This document shows, one piece after another, positions 1-9,140 of a stretch of 64,000 bases of DNA; position 1 is the first letter of the stretch, and each line of letters begins with the position of its first letter. The notes below the pieces were generated by a model that was given only the letters and a program-made list of their open reading frames with translations, was not told where the DNA came from and did not search any database. The position numbers and the translations under genes were made by a program. The stretch is taken from contig NZ_BHGK01000001.1 of the NCBI RefSeq assembly GCF_003574295.1, forward strand, positions 1,116,001-1,180,000, given 5' to 3'. This DNA is from Mediterraneibacter butyricigenes. Lineage in GTDB: Bacteria; Bacillota; Clostridia; Lachnospirales; Lachnospiraceae.

Positions 1-694
1 CCTCGGTTTCCCATTCCTCGGAATCTTCCTCGCCATAATCATAATCGTCCAGACTGTCATTGCCCTTGGTCTTAGGCTTGTTCTTAACGAGCTTCAAGTA
101 GGCAAATACGCCACCGCCTCCCAGCAGAGCCAGCAAAAGGACCAGCGCAGCCGGGTTCAATCCGGCAGGCTTCTCCTTTTCCGGCTCCGATGTTTCTGCC
201 GGAGGTTCCGGTGCTTTGCCCGTACATTTACTCTTATCAGTTGCGCAGACCGGGCAGGCCGTATTGACCGCCCCTGCTTCACATTTTGTTGAACAGCTGC
301 ATACCGCAGGCATCTCCTCTTTGGTTTTTCCATCTTCCATCAGCGCCGCAAGGTCTGCATCGTCCACCTGATTCAGAAAGTGAACAGCAGTCTCCTTGTC
401 CTCATTCGCCCTATCAATCAAGATGTAAAAGTAATTTCCAGCTTTGGTCGTAACAGTAATAAGCTGCTTATTGCCTCCAAAATCATCCACCAATGCCGCA
501 TTCCCCTCCGGTGTAAGTGCCGGTGCCGGTTCTGTTTCTTCCACAATCACATTGCTGTCATTGGTAGAATCCTCTGCCGGTGCCGCCGGAGCCTGTTCTG
601 ACCCCTGTGCGAAAGCAGGGATTGTAAAGCCAAATGCCACAACCATTGTCAGGCAAAGGGCGGAAAGTGTTTTGCAAATTCTTTTATTCTTCAT
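1..694 (-). CDS. DUF4366 membrane-anchored ICE protein (3' end cut by window edge)
   Basis: The reading frame opens at an ATG at 692-694 and stays open to base 1, giving about 231 residues with the C-terminus missing. It begins with a signal peptide (charged start, then a hydrophobic run ending near AFA). A small cysteine cluster lies at about residues 132-156, then a proline/glutamate-rich linker, one transmembrane helix (PAALVLLLALLGGGGVFAYL) and an acidic cytoplasmic tail. This matches the DUF4366 family found downstream of DUF4315 in Tn1549-like elements. The function is unknown; a role at the mating surface is inference. Its start overlaps the end of the upstream gene by 11 bases, which suggests translational coupling. 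Confidence 0.85.
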   Translation of the reverse strand, partial: MKNKRICKTLSALCLTMVVAFGFTIPAFAQGSEQAPAAPAEDSTNDSNVIVEETEPAPALTPEGNAALVDDFGGNKQLITVTTKAGNYFYILIDRANEDKETAVHFLNQVDDADLAALMEDGKTKEEMPAVCSCSTKCEAGAVNTACPVCATDKSKCTGKAPEPPAETSEPEKEKPAGLNPAALVLLLALLGGGGVFAYLKLVKNKPKTKGNDSLDDYDYGEEDSEEWETE

Positions 695-941
695 AAGCGG
701 TAGCCTCCTGATTATTTGATTCCGACAGTGCTGTATCTCTGCCGTGGTTCATTTCACCGGAAAGCATAGCGTTCAGCTGTGCTGGAGTCATGCGTAACGC
801 ACGAACCATCTGAACGATTTCCAGATTCTCTGCCTCCGTTTTCTGTGCTTCCAAGGTCTTGAGCTTTTCCTGATATTCCGCAATCTTCTCACGGGTTTTC
901 TCAATTTCCTGGTCGATACGTTCAATTTTGTTTTTTGCCAT
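684..941 (-). CDS. DUF4315 family small coiled-coil ICE protein
   Basis: An 85-residue protein. Its first 45 residues are a charged heptad-like helix (KIERIDQEIEKTREKIAEYQ and onward), followed by a short conserved segment LRMTPAQLNAML. This is the DUF4315 family, a constant member of Tn1549-type transfer operons between the CHAP hydrolase and DUF4366. A purine-rich AAGGAG site lies before the ATG. No catalytic residues are visible, so a structural or adaptor role is the most that can be inferred. Confidence 0.85.
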   Translation of the reverse strand: MAKNKIERIDQEIEKTREKIAEYQEKLKTLEAQKTEAENLEIVQMVRALRMTPAQLNAMLSGEMNHGRDTALSESNNQEATAYEE

Positions 942-969
942 AACCGTTCACTCCTTTCCACAAAGTCTG

Positions 970-2706
970 TTACCAGTTCATCAGGCCGTAGCCCTTAATA
1001 CTTTGATAATTCAGGTCATAACTTTTGATCTTGCAGGCATCGCCGGAATTTCCCTCCACGGTATAAACACGGCTGCCATCCGTACCGATCACGATACCCA
1101 CATGGTCTGCTGTCCCATCCAAATCCCAATCAAAGAAAATTGCATCTCCGGGAGCCAGATTGTTATAGCCTCTTGCACCCCATTGTCCATGAGACTGGAA
1201 CCACGGAACGCCCTGCCACTCACAGCCTGCAAAGCGCGGTTCACTTTTTCCAGCCTGGTTATAACACCAGGATACAAAGCAGGCGCACCACTCCACGCGG
1301 CTGTCAAAGCCATACCAGCTCCAATAAGGATAGCCGCCCACATTGCCGACCTGACGCTTGGCCAGCTCCACCAGCTGCGGATTTCCGGGACGGGTTCCAT
1401 TTACGAACTGCACACCGGTCAAGTCCTCGGAATTGCTCATGTCAGGGGAACCACCGCCAAACAACAGCGGCTTATTGCCCATGGTCTGCCGGTAAACCTG
1501 ATACATTTCCATCTGCTCCGGGGTCAGTAACTCCGACGCCACAGCGGAAATGGGCTTGCTGGTGAGTTTCACATTCAAAATGTAATACTCATAGGGGACT
1601 TCTTCTGAGGTGGTCTCGCCGGTCTCCGGGTCGGTGGAGGTCTCCGTGCGGTAGCGAATCTCCACTTCCTCAGTAAGCGTCAGCTGATACTGTGCTGCAA
1701 ACACACGCGCCAGCTCTGCCTGAGCGCTCTGCTGGGTGTAACCTTGCAAGACGGCAGACAGAAATGCTGCCAGCTCATGAGGGTCATGGCCGATCATACC
1801 AAGGTCATAGCGATACTCGTCATACCCTGGGTGGCTGCTTTCAATGTTGTCGATTTCCTCCTGCAACTGGACTTCTCTGGCTGCATAATCTGCCTCCACT
1901 GCCAGCATTTCCGGGTCATCCGACGGATAGGTGGTGCCGGAGAGAACGGAACCGATGCTCTGCGCCATCATGGAGCAGGAGGACATGGTATTCATCAGCA
2001 TACAGGTAATGAGGAACAAAACCCCTGCCATCAGGAAACCCTTCTTGTGGCGCATGACGAACGCCCCTGCCTGCTGTGCCTTTTCTTTTACCGTCCTTGC
2101 GGCTTTTCCGGTTTTGGATGCAGCCTGGGCGGTATTTCCGGCAGTCTGACCGGCGTGTTTGGCGGCGGCATACTGCCTTTTGATGGCCTGCTTTTGCTGC
2201 CAGCGGGAAAGCGGATTGCTGGCAAACTGGGGATTTTCCTGCAAAGATTTCTGGTACAGAACATTTACATTTGCCTTTTCCAGTTGGCGCTCTGCCTGTG
2301 CTGCTTTGCGGTACGGCTTCAGCTTGTGGCTGCGATAGCCCTCCCGCACCAGATAAGCGCCGGTCTCCACCGCCTCCTCGGACTTGTGGGCGCTTTCCAC
2401 GCCCACATTGTCCTGCTCTGTTTCCCGGATCTCTTTGTGGAGCTTGCCCGCAACCAGATGGACGGGAGCTTGCCTGACTCCTTGAGAAACTTTGGAAGGT
2501 GGCTTTTTCTTGTCCTCAAAGGTCAGCTTCGAGGTCTTTTTCCCGGTATCTGGGTCAATGACCGTCTGCCTGACCTTTTTCTTTGGGATATTGGCCTGCG
2601 CCTTATCTGCTCTGGCCGCAGCTTTCTCCGCTTTACAGATCGGCTTTTCCAGTGCAGGGTCAGACCGTTCCTCATCAGTAAAGCGCAGACGCGGTTCCTT
2701 ATTCAA
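970..2706 (-). CDS. CHAP-domain cell-wall hydrolase of the conjugation machine (CD1108-like)
   Basis: A 578-residue protein in three parts. A basic, alanine-rich cytoplasmic N-terminus covers about residues 1-215. One transmembrane helix (KKGFLMAGVLFLITCMLM) lies near 220-240. The extracellular region ends in a CHAP amidase/endopeptidase domain: catalytic Cys in WCACFVSWC near 475, His in DHVGIVIG near 532, polar residue in VEGNSGD near 552. Proteins of this layout in Tn1549/Tn916-type ICEs are VirB1-like enzymes that open peptidoglycan for the mating channel. The first bases overlap the end of the preceding 127-residue gene. Confidence 0.88.
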   Translation of the reverse strand: MNKEPRLRFTDEERSDPALEKPICKAEKAAARADKAQANIPKKKVRQTVIDPDTGKKTSKLTFEDKKKPPSKVSQGVRQAPVHLVAGKLHKEIRETEQDNVGVESAHKSEEAVETGAYLVREGYRSHKLKPYRKAAQAERQLEKANVNVLYQKSLQENPQFASNPLSRWQQKQAIKRQYAAAKHAGQTAGNTAQAASKTGKAARTVKEKAQQAGAFVMRHKKGFLMAGVLFLITCMLMNTMSSCSMMAQSIGSVLSGTTYPSDDPEMLAVEADYAAREVQLQEEIDNIESSHPGYDEYRYDLGMIGHDPHELAAFLSAVLQGYTQQSAQAELARVFAAQYQLTLTEEVEIRYRTETSTDPETGETTSEEVPYEYYILNVKLTSKPISAVASELLTPEQMEMYQVYRQTMGNKPLLFGGGSPDMSNSEDLTGVQFVNGTRPGNPQLVELAKRQVGNVGGYPYWSWYGFDSRVEWCACFVSWCYNQAGKSEPRFAGCEWQGVPWFQSHGQWGARGYNNLAPGDAIFFDWDLDGTADHVGIVIGTDGSRVYTVEGNSGDACKIKSYDLNYQSIKGYGLMNW

Positions 2707-3082
2707 ACCATTCTCCCAGCATGAGGGAGGACATCATGTAGTGCAGCTCTGCATAAATGGCCATTCCCACCGGATCGTTGAACATACAGCCGGACAGGTA
2801 GGCATAAAACTGTGCCACCACATCGGACAGGATCTTCGCTTCGGTTCCTTCCAGAACCAGACCACCCATACCTTCCTTGGCACGGATGGTGCTCCAGACC
2901 TCTGCCAGACGGAGTAGCCCCACCTGACCGGTCTCATTCAGTTCGGCTGCCTGATCTGCCGCCGTGCGGCACTCACTTACCGCATCGGCCATGACTGTAA
3001 GCAGCTGGCTGCGCTGGGCATTTACCGCCCTGTCAAAAAACATCAGCGGATTTTTATTCAAAATGTTGGGGTTCATCATCAT
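2699..3082 (-). CDS. Conserved ICE protein between virB4 and the CHAP hydrolase, function unknown
   Basis: A 127-residue, mostly helical, soluble protein without a signal peptide or clear motif. The start region has three ATG codons in a row overlapping the virB4 stop, with GGAGG just upstream; the first is used here but the third is equally possible. Its end overlaps the CHAP gene start. A gene of this size sits at this position in related conjugative elements, so it is taken as real. The tight overlaps on both sides suggest co-translation with the mating-pair genes. Confidence 0.75.
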   Translation of the reverse strand: MMMNPNILNKNPLMFFDRAVNAQRSQLLTVMADAVSECRTAADQAAELNETGQVGLLRLAEVWSTIRAKEGMGGLVLEGTEAKILSDVVAQFYAYLSGCMFNDPVGMAIYAELHYMMSSLMLGEWFE

Positions 3083-5547
3083 TCATCCTCCTTCTTTTTC
3101 AGTTCCTGGGGTTTGGTAGTCATAATGCGGTAAAGTTCGGTGTTCTTCGGGAAGTGATCCACAAACGGCAGGATCGTGGAACCATAGAACAGCAGGCCCT
3201 CGCCCTCACCGGAGTGGGTCACATAGCTAAGCTGGTGCGTGGAAATCCCCAGTTGCTTCGCCAAAATCTGGCGGTCTCCGCCTGCCTGGTTAAGCATATA
3301 CACGAAGTCCGAGTTTTCAAAGATGTTCTCTACCTCGCGGCTGCTCAAAAGGTCTTTGACATTCTGGGTGATACCTGTCGGAATACCGCCCCATTTTCTG
3401 AATCGCTTCCAGATTTCCACCGTATAGGCGGCGGTCTGCTCCTCCTTCAAAAGCAGGTGCATCTCGTCGATGTAGTAACGGGTGGACTTGTGGGCGGCAC
3501 GGTTGATGGTAACGCGGTTCCACACCTGATCCTGTACCACCAGCATACCGATTTTTTTAAGCTGCTTGCCCAGTTCCTTGATGTCGTAGCAGACAATCCG
3601 GTTATCAATGTCCACATTGCTCTGATGATTGAACACATTCAACGAACCCGTTACATAGATTTCCAATGCCGTTGCAATGTACTGAGCTTCTTTTTCTTCC
3701 TGCTCCCGCAACAGGTTATAAAGGTCCTCCAAAATCGGCATATTCTCCGGCTTCGGGTCATTGAGATATTCGTTGTAAACCAACCGTACACAACGGTCAA
3801 TAATGGTTTTCTGCACCGGCTGCAAGCCCTCCTTACCGCCCACGATCAGCTCACACAAGCTGAGGATAAAATCAGACTTGAGTGACAGCGGGCTTTCATC
3901 ATCCGAATAGTCCAGATTCAGATCCATCGGATTGATATAGTTGGTTGAAGTAGGTGAGATCTTGATGACCTGCCCATGCAGACGCTCAACAAGAGGTGCG
4001 TACTCCGCTTCCGGGTCACAGATAATGACATCATCGCTGGTAAGCAAAAAGCAGTTGGCAATTTCTCGTTTTGCGCTGAAGGACTTACCGGAACCTGGCG
4101 TACCCAGAATCAGGCCGTTGGGGTTTTTCAGCAGCTTTCTGTCCACCATAATGAGGTTGTTTGACAGAGCATTGATGCCGTAGTACAGGGCTTCTTTCCC
4201 GTTCTGGAACAGTTCCTGCGTAGTAAAGGGCACAAAGATAGCTGTGGAACTGGTGGTCAGTCCTCGCTGAATCTCAATCTGATTGAGACCCAGAGGCAGA
4301 CAGCTCATCAGCCCTTCTTCCTGCTGGAAGTCCAGCCTGGTCAGCTGACAGTTATACTTCTGGGCAATAGAGCCTGCCTGAAAGATGTTGTTGCCAAGCT
4401 GACGGGGATTGTCCGCTGTGTTCAGCACCAGAAAGGTCAAAAGGAACATTCTCTCGTTGCGGCTCTGCAAATCCTGCAAGAGTTTTTTCGCTTCACTGCC
4501 GTAGGTAGCAAGGTCAGATGGAATGATGTCCATGTCGTATCCGGCACGGACTGCTTTTTTCTGTTCCTCGATCTTGCTGCGGTCCAGGTCGGTAATCTTT
4601 CGCTTTACCGTTTTGATGGCTTTCACCTGATCCACCGACTGAATGTGCATACTCACAATGAGCGAGCTTTCCATATCCAGAAAATCAGCCAGCAAACGGT
4701 CATTCAGTTCCGGTGCGAGAATCTGCAAAAAAGAAACAGTCCCGTATTTCTTACCCATACGGAACTGCTTGCCGGTGCGGAACTCAAAGGAGCTTGGTGC
4801 AATAAAATCCTTTGTGGACAGACCGGAAGGAGCCAGCCAGTCCCATTCAAACTGAAACGGGAGTTGTTCATCCATGTGGAATACCGCATGAAGCTGAAAA
4901 AGCCTTTCTTTACCGTCCAGCGTTCTGGCAACTACACCAAGACGCTTGAAGTTATTAAGTATATCGGTCTCAATACGCTCCAGACGGGGCTTGGCGGCTT
5001 TGATGCTGTCCGCGTCGATACCAAAGGTCAGGTATTTGGTCTTGATGAGACCGTTGTTACCTCTGGCCAGCTGATTTTGCAGCATTGTGGTGTATTCCTC
5101 GCGGATACTGTCAAAGGCGTCCCTCTGGGGCGGGATGGAAATGGAGTTAGCAAAGGTCTCCTCCGATGCCGCAAGGTTCAAAAAAGACAGCTGGAAATGA
5201 ATCGAGCTATCAAAATAATTGAGGAAATCACACCAACCCTCAAAGATTGCCGTCTTATCTTCGTTTTGGGAGAGCTGATAGTTGATGTCCTGAAACTGGA
5301 TGGTCTTTGTGTAGTGGCTGTCCGATACGCGGCAGATTCCGTCCGGCCACATCCGTTCATAAGGGATACTGTCCTGCGCAGATTTTCCTTTTTTGTCCGT
5401 GCGGTTAGCGCGGGCAATGGCCGCTTCGATCTGCTTCTTATCGGCGCGGGACAGTTTTTTCTTTGTCTTTACCGGCTGCACAGTTTTTTCCTCGGTTTTT
5501 CCGAACATCCGATGCAGCCATTTTTTTATTGCGGTGAACAATGTCAT
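3079..5547 (-). CDS. virB4: VirB4/TraE-type conjugation ATPase
   Basis: An 822-residue cytoplasmic ATPase that powers assembly and operation of the type IV secretion channel. Walker A GTPGSGKSFSAK lies near residue 481 and Walker B YYIDEMHLL near 690. The basic N-terminal segment (to about residue 60) is followed by the usual VirB4 N-terminal domain. Length and layout match the Tn1549/CTn family. The ATG at 5547 has AAGGAGG only a few bases away. The gene overlaps the end of prgI by about 110 bases, a longer overlap than usual, so either the N-terminus starts later or the prgI tail is extended. Confidence 0.95.
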   Translation of the reverse strand: MTLFTAIKKWLHRMFGKTEEKTVQPVKTKKKLSRADKKQIEAAIARANRTDKKGKSAQDSIPYERMWPDGICRVSDSHYTKTIQFQDINYQLSQNEDKTAIFEGWCDFLNYFDSSIHFQLSFLNLAASEETFANSISIPPQRDAFDSIREEYTTMLQNQLARGNNGLIKTKYLTFGIDADSIKAAKPRLERIETDILNNFKRLGVVARTLDGKERLFQLHAVFHMDEQLPFQFEWDWLAPSGLSTKDFIAPSSFEFRTGKQFRMGKKYGTVSFLQILAPELNDRLLADFLDMESSLIVSMHIQSVDQVKAIKTVKRKITDLDRSKIEEQKKAVRAGYDMDIIPSDLATYGSEAKKLLQDLQSRNERMFLLTFLVLNTADNPRQLGNNIFQAGSIAQKYNCQLTRLDFQQEEGLMSCLPLGLNQIEIQRGLTTSSTAIFVPFTTQELFQNGKEALYYGINALSNNLIMVDRKLLKNPNGLILGTPGSGKSFSAKREIANCFLLTSDDVIICDPEAEYAPLVERLHGQVIKISPTSTNYINPMDLNLDYSDDESPLSLKSDFILSLCELIVGGKEGLQPVQKTIIDRCVRLVYNEYLNDPKPENMPILEDLYNLLREQEEKEAQYIATALEIYVTGSLNVFNHQSNVDIDNRIVCYDIKELGKQLKKIGMLVVQDQVWNRVTINRAAHKSTRYYIDEMHLLLKEEQTAAYTVEIWKRFRKWGGIPTGITQNVKDLLSSREVENIFENSDFVYMLNQAGGDRQILAKQLGISTHQLSYVTHSGEGEGLLFYGSTILPFVDHFPKNTELYRIMTTKPQELKKKEDE

Positions 5548-5893
5548 ACACCTCCTTATCGAGCATTTCCTGCCGCTTTAATACGGCATAAAAGTTGTTG
5601 GTCTGGTAGGGACGCTGCTTGGGACGGATCACAGCTACTTTGAGAATGTTGCCCACGATCTTTTCCAGCGGCTGTCCATGCTTTTCGTACATAGCCAGCA
5701 TAAAGAAGGGCAGCATAACCAGCATCATACACATAGCCGCTACACTGTTTCCGGTAGGTTTTCTGAGCAAAAAGAAAAGCGGTACGCCAATAAGCGCTCC
5801 GCCCGTGAAGCAGATAAGCTGCCGCTTGGTCAGATTGAACATGACCTTTGTTTTGACTTTTGTTAAGTCCTTGGGTACGGGTACATAAGCCAA
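5438..5893 (-). CDS. prgI: PrgI family membrane protein of the conjugation channel
   Basis: About 151 residues from a TTG start at 5891-5893, chosen because GGAGG lies 8 bases upstream and the family begins AYVPVPKDLTKVKTKV. Two adjacent transmembrane helices (about residues 25-45 and 50-70) are followed by a cytoplasmic tail with the family motif RPKQRPYQTNNFYAVL. PrgI proteins are small VirB3-like partners that sit next to VirB4 in Gram-positive type IV secretion systems. The basic C-terminal extension overlaps virB4. Confidence 0.88.
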   Translation of the reverse strand: MAYVPVPKDLTKVKTKVMFNLTKRQLICFTGGALIGVPLFFLLRKPTGNSVAAMCMMLVMLPFFMLAMYEKHGQPLEKIVGNILKVAVIRPKQRPYQTNNFYAVLKRQEMLDKEVYDIVHRNKKMAASDVRKNRGKNCAAGKDKEKTVPRR

Positions 5894-5913
5894 TGTGGAA
5901 ACCTCCTTCCGTT

Positions 5914-6783
5914 TTAGTGCGCCTGAAAGACCGATTTGGCGAGACTGCCGGTTTTGAACAGCGTAAAACATAGCAGTACGGTGTAGCCCACGCAGCTCCA
6001 GATTGCCATGATGATGTCATCTTCCAGAGCAATGTTCTGCACCAGCACAGCATAAATTGCCACGCAGACTATAATGAGAAACGCCTGAAAGCCCAGTGCC
6101 AGCAGGGATCGGAGGTAATTCTGTCCCATACCGCCCCATTCTTTGCCCATCATTGCAGCCATTGGAACGGGAGCCACCGAAGTTACAAGGTAGATCTCGA
6201 TCATACGGCCATAAATAACGATAAAGATACAGATATACAACGCCCACATGGTAATGCCAATAAAGAGGGATTGGAACCACAGTCCGAACAGCGGTCCCAA
6301 ATCCATTTCCATCAGCCTCGGTTCCAGATCGGTCATAACTGAGGAAATGTCAATGGACGCATCCGAATTGATAATCCCTGCCGCCTGCGCCACCACGCTC
6401 TGCGCCATATCAAAGACGCCCATCACGATATTCCATGTGTTTGTGACAATGAGGATGGCGGCAGCTGATTTGAACACCCACTTGAAAATCATCCAGGTAT
6501 CCACATCATGCAGGTTATTCTTGTCTGCAATCATCTGGATCAGGTCTACGGTCATCACGATAGCCAGGATCACACCTGCAATCGGCACCATGATGGAGTT
6601 TGACAGATTCTCAATCATATTGAAAATACTGCCATTCCATCCCTGTGGGGTCTGTCCTACCTGTACGGATATATCCGCGACCTGTTGGTTTACGCTGTCA
6701 AACATCCCCGAAAGGTTGCTCATAATACCGCCCACCAGCATTTCTTTCAGCCAATTTGTCAGGGCTTCAAGTAAGAAATCCAT
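5914..6783 (-). CDS. TrbL/VirB6-like polytopic channel protein
   Basis: A 289-residue protein with a short amphipathic start, then a domain facing outward, then about six hydrophobic helices from residue 60 to the end. It matches the TrbL/VirB6-like proteins (often labelled CD0411-like) that follow Maff2 in Tn1549-type elements and form the inner part of the transfer channel. AGGAGG lies about 10 bases before the ATG. It is the first intact transfer gene left of the insertion in maff2, so its transcription from the normal ICE promoter is probably interrupted. Confidence 0.85.
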   Translation of the reverse strand: MDFLLEALTNWLKEMLVGGIMSNLSGMFDSVNQQVADISVQVGQTPQGWNGSIFNMIENLSNSIMVPIAGVILAIVMTVDLIQMIADKNNLHDVDTWMIFKWVFKSAAAILIVTNTWNIVMGVFDMAQSVVAQAAGIINSDASIDISSVMTDLEPRLMEMDLGPLFGLWFQSLFIGITMWALYICIFIVIYGRMIEIYLVTSVAPVPMAAMMGKEWGGMGQNYLRSLLALGFQAFLIIVCVAIYAVLVQNIALEDDIIMAIWSCVGYTVLLCFTLFKTGSLAKSVFQAH

Positions 6784-6852
6784 ACGGTGTCAACCTCCTT
6801 TCCGCCGCCCCCGCAGAACTGCGGGAGCGGCAAGGATTTCATGCAGGAACGC

Positions 6853-6940
6853 TTAGACAGAGAACAGCCCGGAGAGCAGAGGTACAAGGACCATGCCGAC
6901 TACGGCTACACCAGCACCGGCCATAAGCTGTTTCATCCCC
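6853..6940 (-). pseudogene. maff2, 3' half, separated from its 5' half by a 21.7-kb insertion
   Basis: The minus strand here reads MKQLMAGAGVAVVGMVLVPL followed by LSGLFSV and a stop at 6853-6855. This is the C-terminal half of a Maff2 family protein, a small two-helix membrane protein encoded between VirD4 and the TrbL-like protein in Tn1549-type ICEs. Its N-terminal half lies at 28596-28720. The reading frame is cut just before 6940, next to the serine recombinase of element A. Confidence 0.85.
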
Positions 6941-7030
6941 AATTAGGTGTAAAAACTCTGCTCGATGGCGGGCGGCGGCGTACAAAAAATCTATATGGTG
7001 TTGTTAAGAGAACCGTCCCGGCGGGACAGG

Positions 7031-8701
7031 TCAGGCAGTGACCTGTTCCACCTCCGGGATGGGTTTGAGATTAAAATGAATTTCGATAGAAATGTGTCTT
7101 GTTTTATCTTCGTCAATGCGCTCATGCACAACGATTTCTTTGATTAAGCGGTTGAGGGTGGCTGCGTCCAGCTCTGTGATGTTGGCGTATTCCTGAATGG
7201 CTTCCACCCATTGTTTTGCATCATTGGCAAGCTGGACTTCATCGGACAGCCGCTTTCTGCCCTCGGACACTTTTGTTTTAAGCTCCGTCTGCTCGGTCTG
7301 TGTCTTTTCCAGCATGGTGTTGAAATTCTGCTCACTGATACGCCCTGCAATCATATCCTCATAAAGCCGCATGACCATTTTGTCCAGAACCTCAATCCGT
7401 TCCTCGTCCCTTGTAAGGGAGCGTTCCATTGCTTCCCGCTGTTCCCGCTGCTCGGCTTCACAGGTATTGGTCAGGCGGTCGGCAACCGCTTCCCCGTCCA
7501 TCAGGGCAGCTCTGGCACATTCCCGGATTTTCCGCAGCACATGGCTGTAAAGGGTGTCATAATCAATCCGGTGCTGGGTGCAGTGGTTCTTTCCAAAGGC
7601 ATTGTAGGTCTTGCAGGAGTAAATCCGCTGGGGATGTTTAGCGTTTGTGTAGCGTACCGTCAGCGACTTCCCACACTCGCCGCATTTTAACAGTCCGGCA
7701 AACAGGCTGATTTCATTGGTCTGCCCCGGACGCTGGCGGGATTTCAGCTTGTTCTGCACAATGTCAAAGCTCATGCTGTCAATCAGCGGTTCATGCTGTC
7801 CCTCCACCACAATCCAGTCCTCCGGCTTCTTTTCCCCAATCGTGCCGATTTTGAAGCGGTAGTCCTTTTTCTGGGAAGCAATCGCCCCGGTGTAGACGGG
7901 ATTCATCAAAAGGTCTTTGATAACGGAGAAGTCCCACATATACCGCCCGTTTTCTGGGTCTTTCTTTTCCCATTTGGTGCGGGTATTGCGAAGCCCCCGT
8001 TCCCGGTTCCACCATGTAGGGCAGGGGATTTTTTCTTTCTCCAGCCGTCTGCGGATATAGTTCGGACCATGACCGTTCAGGGCATATCCGAAAATCAGCC
8101 GCACAATCGGGGCGGTTTCCTCGTCAATGAGCAGATGGTTTTTGTCCTCCGGGTCTTTCCGATACCCAAACGGGGCAAGACACCCGGTAAACTGTCCTTT
8201 CTGCGCTTTCAGAAGATAAGAGGAATGGACTTTCTTGGAAATATCCTTGCTGTACATCTCGTTCAGGATATTCTTGAACGGGGCAATGTCGTTGTTATCC
8301 CGCAGGGTGTCGATGCCGTCATTCATGGCGATATAGCGGACACCTTTTCTTGGGAAAAAGTCCTCAATCAAATGCCCGGTTTGCAGATAATTACGCCCCA
8401 GTCGGCTGAGGTCTTTCGTGATGACAAGGTTGATCTGCCTGCGCTCAATGGCTCTCAACATTCTCTGTAGGTCAGGACGCTCCATGTTAAGACCTGTGAA
8501 GCCATCGTCCTGATAGACTGCCACAACCTCCCATCCCTGCTTTTCGCAGTATTTTTCCAGCATATCACGCTGGTTTGCGATACTGGCACTTTCGCCTTGC
8601 AGGTCATCGTCCTTTGACAGCCTGCAATAGACCGCCGCACGATAACCCCCGGCAAGTGCCGAACCGATTGTTCTGTATTCCATTTCGTTCATCATAGCCA
8701 T
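7031..8701 (-). CDS. Large serine recombinase of element A
   Basis: A 556-residue site-specific recombinase. The N-terminal resolvase domain has the catalytic Ser in VYCRLSKDD (about residue 29) and the [14 protein letters not shown] helix near 96-109. A recombinase domain follows, then a zinc ribbon (CGECGK and a later cysteine) near 345-375, then a long coiled coil. This is the TnpX/TndX class that excises and inserts mobilizable and conjugative elements at 2-bp cores. Its 3' end lies 90 bases from the left break in maff2, so it is the best candidate for the enzyme that made that junction. The ATG overlaps the stop of the upstream small gene. Confidence 0.92.
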   Translation of the reverse strand: MAMMNEMEYRTIGSALAGGYRAAVYCRLSKDDDLQGESASIANQRDMLEKYCEKQGWEVVAVYQDDGFTGLNMERPDLQRMLRAIERRQINLVITKDLSRLGRNYLQTGHLIEDFFPRKGVRYIAMNDGIDTLRDNNDIAPFKNILNEMYSKDISKKVHSSYLLKAQKGQFTGCLAPFGYRKDPEDKNHLLIDEETAPIVRLIFGYALNGHGPNYIRRRLEKEKIPCPTWWNRERGLRNTRTKWEKKDPENGRYMWDFSVIKDLLMNPVYTGAIASQKKDYRFKIGTIGEKKPEDWIVVEGQHEPLIDSMSFDIVQNKLKSRQRPGQTNEISLFAGLLKCGECGKSLTVRYTNAKHPQRIYSCKTYNAFGKNHCTQHRIDYDTLYSHVLRKIRECARAALMDGEAVADRLTNTCEAEQREQREAMERSLTRDEERIEVLDKMVMRLYEDMIAGRISEQNFNTMLEKTQTEQTELKTKVSEGRKRLSDEVQLANDAKQWVEAIQEYANITELDAATLNRLIKEIVVHERIDEDKTRHISIEIHFNLKPIPEVEQVTA

Positions 8702-8899
8702 TTACCCACACAATCCAGACGGTATCTGGCTCTTTTGAACCTCATCTTCATTATAGCCTATATCTTTCTTTTTAGCAAGATATTCTTTTGCATTTGTCTT
8801 TCCGTATTTCTGGGAAATCAGGCTGACGAACACATCAGTGGCGTCAAGCTCCCCGTCAAATACAGTGGTCACATGAATCTCTGTTTTGTTTTTTGCCAT
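8702..8899 (-). CDS. Small conserved protein upstream of recombinase A
   Basis: A 65-residue acidic/basic protein beginning MAKNKTEIHVTTVFDGEL. GGAGG lies 10 bases before the ATG, and its stop overlaps the recombinase start (TAAATG), so the two are very likely translated together. I do not recognise a characterised family. Position and size recall the TnpW-type proteins of related elements, which also contain a V-F-G-hydrophobic stretch, but similarity is too weak to name it. A recombination accessory role is inference from position. Confidence 0.65.
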   Translation of the reverse strand: MAKNKTEIHVTTVFDGELDATDVFVSLISQKYGKTNAKEYLAKKKDIGYNEDEVQKSQIPSGLCG

Positions 8900-9140
8900 A
8901 GGCAGTTATCCTCCATACATGAAAATAGCCAGACAGAGGGTGTCGGCAACGAAGTCCGGCAACGGACTTCAAAAGACCTTGCAAACAATCTCAATCTGGC
9001 GATGGTTACTATTTATACTTTTCTTTTATTTTTTTGTTGTTTTGGTTGTTATAAGGGAGAAAAGCCCGGAAATAAGGGGTTTTTCCCGGCAACCGGCTCG
9101 GCAACGGGATAACAACAGGGGGTGCAACGGGCTGTCCTTT
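8900..9140. other. Intergenic region with hairpins upstream of the recombinase A operon
   Basis: No gene is supported. A perfect stem GAAGTCCG-gcaa-CGGACTTC lies at 8951-8970. A T-rich tract follows at about 9013-9050. Repeated GGCAAC / CCCGG motifs lie at about 9065-9105. The region probably holds the promoter of the recombinase unit and the end of the vapE transcript, but I could not fix a promoter. Confidence 0.4.

Noticed and set aside
1744-2724. 326-residue plus-strand ORF opposite the CHAP hydrolase gene
   Set aside because: It is antisense to a well-supported gene, has no ribosome site and no recognisable domain.
4645-5643. 332-residue plus-strand ORF opposite virB4
   Set aside because: Antisense shadow of virB4, which has both Walker motifs and the family length.
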